In this document: one piece after another, positions 55,870 through 62,523 of the stretch
How positions within the stretch are numbered: position 1 is the stretch's first letter
How the letters are laid out: every line of letters starts with the position of its first letter
Assembly (NCBI RefSeq): GCF_014279895.1
Contig: NZ_CP047954.1
Coordinates: 1,178,001-1,242,000, forward strand
Length of the DNA: 64,000 bases
Source of the DNA: Synechococcus sp. M16.1
GTDB lineage: Bacteria; Cyanobacteriota; Cyanobacteriia; PCC-6307; Cyanobiaceae
Reading direction: 5' to 3'
The notes under the pieces: model-generated
The model's input: only the letters and a program-made list of their open reading frames with translations
Told to the model about the DNA's origin: nothing
The model's database searches: none
Made by a program: the position numbers and the translations under genes

Positions 55870-56425
55870 AAGGTGGAAGGCCGCCCCTCCCAGCTGGAAG
55901 AGACGGCCTAGTTCGCTCGTTTGTGCATGGTTGAACCCGTGATGTGATCGGGTGTTGAGAGGCCAGCCCACCTACGACAGGAATGAGGTGGCCTCTCTTA
56001 TTCCTCGCTTCCGACACCAACTGTCCCTTCCATCCCATCAGGAGCAGAGGTCAAGTCGTAGTGCCATCTCTGGCGAGGGGCGAAGCGTCTGGCGTGGTGG
56101 CACCTGGGGCCATTGGGTCCAGGGGTGTGGCTGATGAAGCTCCGGGGCACCTGAGGCGGTGAAGCTTTGGCCTACGGGACGGTGCAAGTTGGAGTGTCGA
56201 TTAGCGTGGCGTTTCGCTCGCCTCGTCAAAAGACCAGCCTCACGGGTGGGTGGAAACTGTTGGAGCAGGGGCCAGAAAGTCAGTCTGCTTCTGCTCTTTG
56301 CTCAGGTGGAGTGTCGGCCGTCATGGGCTCCTCCGATCTCGATGGACATACTTTCCACCCGTCAGCGGTTAATGGCTATCCGAGTTAACGCTCATTGCCT
56401 TCTGGGGCAAAACCAGCAAATGTGT
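55870..56425. repeat. Degenerate duplicated segment, copy 2
   Basis: Second copy of the 53130-53625 segment. The GAGAGGCCA/TGGCCTCTC hairpin (about 55958-55998) has a perfect 9-bp stem, where copy 1 has one mismatch. The final TTAACGCTCATTGCC block and the TGGCGAGGGGCGAAG block are conserved. No convincing gene inside. Confidence 0.58.
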
Positions 56426-56589
56426 TGATGGCGTGCCTCACCCAGCTGTGGTTTTTTCAGATCCACCCAGCTGAGCCACTGATGATCTGTGGTAGGTGCC
56501 GAGCTGCAGAACGACAGCACATGTCTCCCAGCTCCTCCCTTTGACCCTGTTCCATTTCTCCCCAGGCTTCATAGAAAAAAGCGCAGGAC

Positions 56590-56617
56590 AAAAAAAGCCG
56601 GGGCATCACACCCGGCT
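56590..56617 (-). terminator. Intrinsic terminator, 7-bp stem
   Basis: AGCCGGG with CCCGGCT, 8-nt loop, then seven T on the minus strand. It points to a minus-strand RNA starting before 56700, where only an 11-codon frame with GTG start is visible. Confidence 0.72.
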
Positions 56618-57046
56618 CATGCGCAGATGACCCTGTTTATCGGCTTCCGATCAAAACGCAAGGGGCTGTGTCAACACAGTCCAAGCGATCACGCTGGTGA
56701 TGCGGTAACGCGCTGCCAACTCACCTGACGGAAACAGCCGACAACGAAATCGATCTCAGGCTTACTTAACTTGATGGAGATAACGCTCGGAGATAACGCT
56801 CCAGCGTGGCTTGTTTGCCTCGACTTCTGCTTCCTTCGCTAGATGCAAGAACTACGCTTTTGATAAGCGCTTTTGCTGGGCTTCTGGAGGAAAATGCATG
56901 AGCTTCTCCAATAATTAAAAAGCTATGACGGTGCAGCAAACCACAAACACGAAATTAACCAAACTCAAATGAGTATTCACTGAGAACGATCATCAAAGAA
57001 TGAGAATCATTTTTACAACCTCGCCGTTCCGTTGGCGTTAAACCGA
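56618..57046. other. AT-rich intergenic stretch
   Basis: No credible gene. It contains a perfect 13-bp tandem repeat GGAGATAACGCTC twice (56776-56801) and a Fur-like box at 56999. GC content is low. A promoter region for the small RNA at 57047 fits. Confidence 0.5.
56999..57011. promoter_or_regulatory. Fur-box-like palindrome AATGA-GAA-TCATT
   Basis: A 5-3-5 palindrome identical to the core at 32233 and, inverted, at 62297. It lies 36 nt before the putative small RNA at 57047 and no gene, so iron control of that RNA is suggested. Confidence 0.55.
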
Positions 57047-57117
57047 CCCCACCTTGGGGGAAGTGTCAAACAAGGGGCGCAGACCTCTGAAGGAGGACAA
57101 ACTTCAGAGGTCTTTTC
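57047..57117 (+). ncRNA. Putative small RNA with strong terminator
   Basis: CCCCACCTTGGGGGAAGTG (57047), resembling the S-element palindrome, is followed by a perfect 12-bp terminator stem AGACCTCTGAAG with its complement (57081-57113) and TTTT. No GTTGA box, so it is either a shortened relative or a separate RNA. Downstream of a Fur-like box. Confidence 0.45.
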
Positions 57118-57234
57118 TTGGCGGGTTATGAGGCGTCGACGCATGCGGCATGAAACCCCAGGCTTAGATCGCCAGCTCATACGCAAGTGTTGTTGTGAGC
57201 CGACCCATCGAACCTCCGAAAATACCGGACGTCA

Positions 57235-57333
57235 CTAGGTGTTCTGCATCCACCGAACAGTGCCGTAGAGGAGGACCATCACGCCAACGATTGCTGCGCA
57301 GGCCACAGCTGTGAGTAACAGGGTGTGAAGCAT
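57235..57333 (-). CDS. Membrane microprotein, 32 aa
   Basis: ATG 57333 after GGGAGG. MLHTLLLTAVACAAIVGVMV then LLYGTVRWMQNT. One hydrophobic helix with a short basic end. Strong ribosome site. Function unknown. Confidence 0.58.
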   Translation of the reverse strand: MLHTLLLTAVACAAIVGVMVLLYGTVRWMQNT

Positions 57334-57492
57334 CTGAGCCTCCCTTCGTCTGATCTTTTTCTAAAGGTGCCGCACAGAAATACAAAGAGGGCAACCGGCC
57401 TATTTCGTTCCTTTTCCCGTCTTGATCAACAGGTCAGTGGCTGGTTGTTTCATCACTCACAACATTCACACCCCACACACGAGCAATTCCCC

Positions 57493-57987
57493 TTAACGGC
57501 TGAGGGGCATGACTTCAGATCCACCAAGGGATGTTCCTTTGGTGGCCAAGTCGTACATCTCTTGGTGAATATTGTCCGATTCGTTGCTGAACCAATTGGT
57601 CAACTCTGGCTGCACAATTTTTTTGGGGCCCAGGTCAATGAAGGAATACTCAAGCGTGATGAAGTCACCACCAACCGTGCGATAACCAAGCTCAAGAAGC
57701 ATCTGACCGCTTGCAGATGGGGCTTCTATCTGTGCTTGCGTTGCCTTGAGGCTGAGCTCCACCAACTTGCTTGCAACCGTGCCATCACCGGATGCATCCC
57801 TGATTCTGATCATCAACGCTGATCCTTTGCTTTGCCTTAGCATGAGATGCGTTTGCTTCCTCAGAAGCCATTGACATGCAATGGCATTGGCCTGAAGCGA
57901 GGTCTTGAAAAACGAGAGGTCGTCCTGGAGATCCTGGGGCTTTTTGTGCTGCTTGAGTAAACCGAGTTTCGAGAGCAGCCACTTCAT
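57493..57987 (-). CDS. Hypothetical protein, 164 aa
   Basis: ATG 57987 opens MKWLLSKLGLLKQHKKPQDL (amphipathic anchor-like), then a folded part with LSLKATQAQIEAPSASGQ and FITLEYSFIDLGPKKIVQPE, and the C-terminus DLATKGTSLGGSEVMPLSR. A remnant of this C-terminus is at 47597. This is the longest unrecognised gene in the island. Function unknown. Confidence 0.65.
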   Translation of the reverse strand: MKWLLSKLGLLKQHKKPQDLQDDLSFFKTSLQANAIACQWLLRKQTHLMLRQSKGSALMIRIRDASGDGTVASKLVELSLKATQAQIEAPSASGQMLLELGYRTVGGDFITLEYSFIDLGPKKIVQPELTNWFSNESDNIHQEMYDLATKGTSLGGSEVMPLSR

Positions 57988-58177
57988 CGCATCATTTCCA
58001 AACGAGACAGTAAATAGCCCATTTCTGGGCTGGCGCGAAAGATTCTTTTTATCGCTTAACCCGAGTATCTATTGTTACCAAGAAACTTGAGTGAATGACA
58101 TTGTCGAAGTGTGAGCGTTGTAACGACCAAACGAAAACGATGAAAGCCATGACAGGGGAGATTTGCCAGCACGCTGC

Positions 58178-58378
58178 ATGGCTCAAGCAGATTTGATCGT
58201 GCAGACCCCGCACGGTTCATCCATCCAAAAAATCGAGACCGGCAAATTTCTGGTGTGCGACAGCGAGAACGTGTGCTTCTTCACGCGCAGCCTCTACCTC
58301 GCCGAAGAGCAGCTGGAGGAAATGGAGCTTGGCTACCGGTTCCCGTATTCAACCAATTTCCGCAAAGCGCCCGCATGA
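58178..58378 (+). CDS. Small protein, GKFLVC family, 66 aa
   Basis: ATG 58178. MAQADLIVQTPHGSSIQKIE, TGKFLVCDSENVCFFTRSLY, then helix and a YRFPYSTNF end. It is a paralogue of the 53-aa core protein at 25569 (GDGKYLVC). Two Cys. The ribosome site is weak. Function unknown. Confidence 0.65.
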   Translation: MAQADLIVQTPHGSSIQKIETGKFLVCDSENVCFFTRSLYLAEEQLEEMELGYRFPYSTNFRKAPA

Positions 58379-59107
58379 CATGTGGAGCAATTTGAGTAGC
58401 GGATTTCGCTGAATCAACTGGCTCCAATGGCTTATCTGTATCTCGTCCTGGTCTCATGCACCTAGCCCGGGACGCGGACCCATGTCAGCGGCAACTGCTG
58501 GGTCCGTTTGTCTAGCGAATCCAGCCGTTCTCCCGAGGCCAATCGAGCTTTTAGGCAGTCCGTATCAGTCGAAACCATCGCCGGGATCTACCGAAATTTT
58601 TGGCGGATCAGCACATCTTCAATAATTTCCAGACAAGCCTGCTGAATGGCCTCATCATTGAGCCCTCAGTTGCCACACACCAGATGTGGTGCTGAGCAGC
58701 ACGGGGAGAGCGACCCTGAGGCTGGTAGAAGGGTTTCCCCGTTGAGAGCGATCAATGGGGAGATCTCTTTATGTCTGAAAGCTGTAGACATTCAGTGCAT
58801 CGGGCACAAATCAGTGTGACGTAGCGAACGTGTTTATGCGGATACCGCATCGCTCGGGGAGGACTCGCTTCTCCTCGCGGTTCCGTGGCTCCACATCGTT
58901 AAGTCGCAGCTTGGTTGAAGGTCAGCCATCGCGGCAGAGGGAGCTGCTCAAAAACCTCGGCCACGCCCCTCCACACCAATCGATTCAATGTGTACTTGAT
59001 GAGCAAATCATGAAAGAAATATAATTACCTATTTGCGATATTTAAAGCTTTGAAATCAAACAAGTAATCAAGTGCTTAAGTCGTCCCGTTATTTCATGGA
59101 GGACAGT
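58379..59107. other. Gene-poor stretch with a remnant
   Basis: No credible gene. It holds a perfect 8-bp hairpin CGGACCCA/TGGGTCCG (58475-58506) followed by GTTTGTC, a weak terminator. On the minus strand about 58590-58672 there is a start-less fragment LNDEAIQQACLEIIEDVLIR with protein-like composition, probably the end of a decayed gene. Confidence 0.4.
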
Positions 59108-59341
59108 ATGCACAGTCAGAAGAACTCCCCGGCCTGCTTTTTGCGCTGGTCTGTGAGCAAAGTTGCTGACAGGCTTTATGCGGTTGCGGCAACGGTTGAT
59201 GGAAAGGAATACGACTTTGTCGGCAATTTTAAAAGCGTTCGAGAAGCGCAACAAGCGGGCCGCCGCTACGCCGAAGACCTGGTTCACAACTCGATGGCTG
59301 GCGGTCGCTTGTCGCTGAAACAACAGCCTCTAGCGGCCTGA
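59108..59341 (+). CDS. Hypothetical protein, 77 aa
   Basis: ATG 59108 after GGAGG. MHSQKNSPACFLRWSVSKVA, YAVAATVDGKEYDFVGNFKS, then a helix EAQQAGRRYAEDL and a basic end. Soluble, one Cys. Function unknown. A terminator follows at 59381. Confidence 0.68.
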   Translation: MHSQKNSPACFLRWSVSKVADRLYAVAATVDGKEYDFVGNFKSVREAQQAGRRYAEDLVHNSMAGGRLSLKQQPLAA

Positions 59342-59380
59342 TCGCCCCCATCAATTTGTGGCTTGAACACATGTTGGGTT

Positions 59381-59410
59381 CCCCTGGAGAGTGCACCTCC
59401 AGGGGTTTTT
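59381..59410 (+). terminator. Intrinsic terminator, 9-bp stem
   Basis: Perfect stem CCCCTGGAG with CTCCAGGGG, loop of 7 nt, then TTTTT on the plus strand. Ends the 59108 transcript. Confidence 0.85.
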
Positions 59411-59451
59411 CAGCCTGATCCATGGAACACTTGGGCACCGCCTGAGAGCCC

Positions 59452-59841
59452 ATGGTCAGCTTCGACAAATCCACACCGTTCATGTTGCTGGCGCGAATCC
59501 ACGTCAAGCCCGGTTGTGTTGACCAGTACCTGGAGCTGGCTCGCGTCACCGACGAAGCCGTTCAAGCTTCTGAGCCAGGCATGATTCATCACACCTTTGA
59601 TCAGGACCCAGACGATCCCCAGGCGTTCGTTTGGTCAGAGGTCTACGCCAACGACGAGGCGTTCAGCGCCCATGTGTCGAACCCTCCCGTTCAGCAATAT
59701 CTGCAAAAGCATGCGGAACTTGGCGATGGCTTCAGCGTTGAGGTTTACGGAACGGTGGGCGATGACTGCCGGCAGCTGATGGAGTCGTTTGGACTTCCAC
59801 TCAAGATCTTTGAAACCAAGCTCGGATACAGCAGGGTCTGA
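59452..59841 (+). CDS. Antibiotic biosynthesis monooxygenase (ABM) domain protein
   Basis: 129 aa. The ABM fold is seen: MLLARIHVKPGCVDQYLELA, then a strand containing Met/His (GMIHHTFDQD), ending with FVWSEVYANDEAFSAHVSN. ABM proteins act on small phenolic or quinone-like compounds, or degrade heme. No cofactor site is evident. ATG 59452. Confidence 0.85.
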   Translation: MVSFDKSTPFMLLARIHVKPGCVDQYLELARVTDEAVQASEPGMIHHTFDQDPDDPQAFVWSEVYANDEAFSAHVSNPPVQQYLQKHAELGDGFSVEVYGTVGDDCRQLMESFGLPLKIFETKLGYSRV

Positions 59842-59883
59842 ACAACCTGGCGGAAAGAATCCATCGAGTCTTGGAAATCATAC

Positions 59884-60138
59884 CTATGGGTCGCTGTTCA
59901 GCTCATCCTTGAGCTTGTCAAGACGAGTTTTGAGTTGCCTGGCGCGACGGGTTGTGGGTTTGTTGTCATGGCCCTTCAGCGCTGATTTGATCACGGCGAT
60001 CTCCTTCTCAAGCTTCCGTCTCCTGGTAAAGGAAAGCGCTTCCTGAGCAAGACCGATCAGAAAATCGCCCCGCGGGGCATAGCAAGGAGCATCTTCTTTG
60101 GACTCGTTGTATGCGGCCGCGTCCTCAGGATCAATCAT
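59884..60138 (-). CDS. Basic helical protein, 84 aa
   Basis: ATG 60138 opens MIDPEDAAAYNESKEDAPCY, then a Lys/Arg-rich coiled-coil (TRRRKLEKEIAVIKSALKGH, ARQLKTRLDKLKDELNSD). It overlaps the next-upstream gene by 8 nt. Could bind nucleic acid or a partner protein. Function unknown. Confidence 0.65.
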   Translation of the reverse strand: MIDPEDAAAYNESKEDAPCYAPRGDFLIGLAQEALSFTRRRKLEKEIAVIKSALKGHDNKPTTRRARQLKTRLDKLKDELNSDP

Positions 60139-60523
60139 GATCCAGGGCTTTCTCAGCGACATCGGCCGCCACAAGAAACACATAGGAGAGTGCATTCATA
60201 TGACTGGCCAGATCTTTGATCGATTCAACGATTTCCTTTCTCGATAAACCACTCTCCCGCTGAAGTCGAATGATCTGGTGCGTCAGACGGGTTACATGGT
60301 CGCGACCGTAGTTGTAAGCAGTCCCAAAACAATCCTCACTCTGCTCATCAGTCCTGCAGGCTGCAGCAAAGTCTGAGGTAATTTTCTGGGAAAAATCTTC
60401 AACCTGGCGGCAGGGCATCGCTTTCTGGATTTGCCGGAATGTATGCGAGAAAAGAATGAAGCCCCAATAACTTTTCGAACCAATGCGTTGAACTTCGCAT
60501 CCTTGCTTATCAAGTAAAGACAA
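60131..60523 (-). CDS. Hypothetical helical protein, 130 aa
   Basis: TTG 60523 gives LLDKQGCEVQRIGSKSYWGF, then FSHTFRQIQKAMPCRQ, ESIKDLASHMNALSYVF and an acidic C-terminus. ATG 60418 would give 95 aa. Four Cys. The last codons overlap the start of the 59884 gene, so the two are co-translated. Function unknown. Confidence 0.62.
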   Translation of the reverse strand: MSLLDKQGCEVQRIGSKSYWGFILFSHTFRQIQKAMPCRQVEDFSQKITSDFAAACRTDEQSEDCFGTAYNYGRDHVTRLTHQIIRLQRESGLSRKEIVESIKDLASHMNALSYVFLVAADVAEKALDHD

Positions 60524-60840
60524 AACTTTATGTTTTTTCTTGCAGAAACAAAAAATTGCTCAACATTTTTCGCCAAGACATCGATCCATACATCGACCCA
60601 TGCAAAGGTGCTCTGCCTTGGTTGGACCGTGGTCGCAAGCCAAGGCCACCAGAAGCTTCTCTCAAGCCTCATTTTGACTGAGACAAGCTTCTTTTCCTCG
60701 AGGACAACAACAACTCATTCATCCATAGACCGTCGGACTCGCCAGCGTCGTTTGGGCCTGACCAGCGTCCTGCTCGATATAGCTCACCGTTCAAGCAGCG
60801 AATTCGCCATCGTGAAGCCGGGGCGTCGCCTCGGCAGCAG

Positions 60841-61152
60841 ATGCTTTGCAGAGCTGTCTTCTGTTTGCCGTCGCCCCACCCCTTGCCCCGTTACCGCGCC
60901 ACCCACGAACCACCACAACAGCCCGGCGGAGAAGGCTGGCTGGTGAGCGCAGAGCAGCAGAAGGTGGTGCAGTTCAAGCCAGATGCATCCACCTTTCATG
61001 CCCAGTGGGTGGCGGTGCGCACCTACAACTGGATCCCGCCCAACCCGCCGGTGCCTCAGACCCGGCGACGGATGCTGCGGCACAACGCCATCGAAGCCTG
61101 GAACACGATGCTCAAAACGGGCTGGCGACGCTGTCCACCACCGGTGCGCTGA
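60841..61152 (+). CDS. DUF1651 domain protein, 103 aa
   Basis: Domain: GEGWLVSAEQQKVVQFKPDA, then WVAVRTYNWIPPNPPVPQTR and NAIEAWNTMLKTGWRRCPPP. The best match in the window to the family core; N-terminal 30 residues are low-complexity and the start (ATG 60841) is uncertain. Related to genes at 10092 and 28280. Function unknown. Confidence 0.72.
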   Translation: MLCRAVFCLPSPHPLPRYRATHEPPQQPGGEGWLVSAEQQKVVQFKPDASTFHAQWVAVRTYNWIPPNPPVPQTRRRMLRHNAIEAWNTMLKTGWRRCPPPVR

Positions 61153-61328
61153 TGGCGAAAAAGACCGATCCCTTGCGGGACCGGCATGACGCGATCAGAA
61201 AAACACTTGGCTTGGTCTTAGCCCTTTCCATTGGACTCCATGGTGATGGGCTTGGGTGTACGAGTGGAACCATGGGCGCCATGACGCCTTGACGAAAGGG
61301 CGATCAGGCATAGAGAAAGAAGCGTCAA

Positions 61329-61520
61329 TCACATTCCCTCCATCTCTGTCTCTGCGTCGAGCTCGAGGCCGACATCATCGATACAGGCTTGTTTGTCCAC
61401 TTGGCACAACAGCTGCATCAGGTTCTTTCGATCAAGAGATGACAACTCACCGTTGATTTCCCACTTCAGGCAGGTTCTGCGCTGGCAGCTGCCGGTATGA
61501 CCCTTAAGAACCTCAAACAT
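61329..61520 (-). CDS. Small acidic protein with cysteines, 63 aa
   Basis: ATG 61520 after AAAGGAGG. MFEVLKGHTGSCQRRTCLKW, then DRKNLMQLLCQVDKQACIDD and an acidic end. Four Cys in two pairs, likely disulfide or metal. Function unknown. Confidence 0.65.
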   Translation of the reverse strand: MFEVLKGHTGSCQRRTCLKWEINGELSSLDRKNLMQLLCQVDKQACIDDVGLELDAETEMEGM

Positions 61521-61705
61521 GACAGCCTCCTTTGGGCTGATGATTTGATCCTTACGACGGATTGGTGGAGCTATTCCAGAGCAGCAATACCTAACTTTTC
61601 TTGGCACTCGCCAGAGCCCTCCAACCTTGAGCTGATGAATCTCGGTGACGAGTGCTGGCCCCCTGCGGCCTCTTTCGCCAACGTTATTGAAGTTGCGATC
61701 AACCG

Positions 61706-61885
61706 ATGACCAACGGATCCGGCACCTGGGCCAACAATCAGCCCCCAGCAGCAGCCGAAAAACTTTGGAGAGGCCTGGCTCTGGTAGGAGCTTTCCACAT
61801 CGGAGGAATGCTGATCAACGTCATCTTCCAGATGATGGGCAACAACAGCCTGGATGGAATTCCAGCCAAATTCCTCGGCCTCTGA
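61706..61885 (+). CDS. Small protein with amphipathic C-terminus, 59 aa
   Basis: ATG 61706 overlaps the stop of a preceding in-frame peptide (ATGA; a 24-codon frame from 61635). MTNGSGTWANNQPPAAAEKL, then a hydrophobic helix (LALVGAFHIGGMLINVIFQM). A membrane-associated or signal-type small protein. The plus-strand terminator at 61916 follows. Confidence 0.6.
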   Translation: MTNGSGTWANNQPPAAAEKLWRGLALVGAFHIGGMLINVIFQMMGNNSLDGIPAKFLGL

Positions 61886-61915
61886 GCCCATCTTCCACAA
61901 CAAAACGGTTATGCG

Positions 61916-61940
61916 CCCCTGCAGCAGGCAGGGGTTTTTT
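61916..61940 (+). terminator. Intrinsic terminator, 7-bp stem
   Basis: CCCCTGC with GCAGGGG, 5-nt loop, then six T on the plus strand. Ends the 61706 transcript. Confidence 0.85.
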
Positions 61941-62075
61941 ATTGGATATCTGGGACGCGCCAAGCGACTCAGAGCCAGGGCAATCAAAGCGAGACCCAGC
62001 CATCTCGGGCTGAGCACAATTACCCATTGTTAAGGGAGATTGCGCAGCATTAAGTTCTCTTCGCATGCACGAGTC

Positions 62076-62111
62076 GTTCCCGAGGAGTGGGCTCTTCGGG
62101 AACCTTTTTTT
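62076..62111 (+). terminator. Intrinsic terminator, 8-bp stem
   Basis: GTTCCCGA with TCGGGAAC, 12-nt loop, then seven T on the plus strand. It stands alone, so a plus-strand transcript of under 150 nt before it is likely. Confidence 0.75.
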
Positions 62112-62204
62112 GGGTAAGTTCCAATCAGGTGTGTGATGTATCCCGTAGGTGGGCCTGCGGATACATCTCCTCCTAAAGAACGGCCGCTTCTCGCTAACAG
62201 CCGA

Positions 62205-62460
62205 GAGGAGAGGAGCAGGCGAGGGAACCCGCTCCCTATTCCCTCCAGAAGCGTTTGCAGTGGTGCTCGCGCCGGCACGATCATCGGCCATGCGGGAATG
62301 ATTCTCATTGAGCTGAAATGCCTATTCCACCTCCTGAGAATTCCCTGAGAAACGCTCCAATCGCACCTCGAACGGCCCTCCACTGATCCACTCTTGGAGT
62401 GAAGGCTGTGGTGCCTTCAATGCGTCAAGCAGGAGCGGGCTGAGGGGCCGGCTCTTTTTT
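62205..62460 (+). ncRNA. Putative structured RNA, copy 2 (two-copy family)
   Basis: Counterpart of 9783-10020. Shared: hairpin GGAGCAGG-CGAGGGAA-CCCGCTCC (stem changed on both sides relative to copy 1, pairing kept apart from one A-C mismatch), block AGTGGTGCTCGCGCC, hairpin GAAGGC-TGTGGT-GCCTTC (also changed on both sides), ATGCGTCA and a terminator with eight T. The Fur-like box at 62297 is inside. Precedes the gamma-glutamyltransferase gene by 63 nt. Confidence 0.55.
62297..62309. promoter_or_regulatory. Fur-box-like palindrome AATGA-TTC-TCATT
   Basis: The inverted form of the sites at 32233 and 56999. It falls within the putative RNA copy 2, where copy 1 has no box. Iron control of the RNA or of the downstream gene is possible. 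Confidence 0.5.
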
Positions 62461-62523
62461 TTGATCAGAAGGACAGCAGTAGGCCTCACGAGCCACAAGA
62501 CTGAAACCAGCCGATCCAACGCC

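Noticed and set aside
42315-57064. The GGGGGTA palindromes as a Pho box or NtcA site
   Set aside because: Neither the Pho direct repeats nor GTA-N8-TAC is present; the association with terminators fits RNA elements better.
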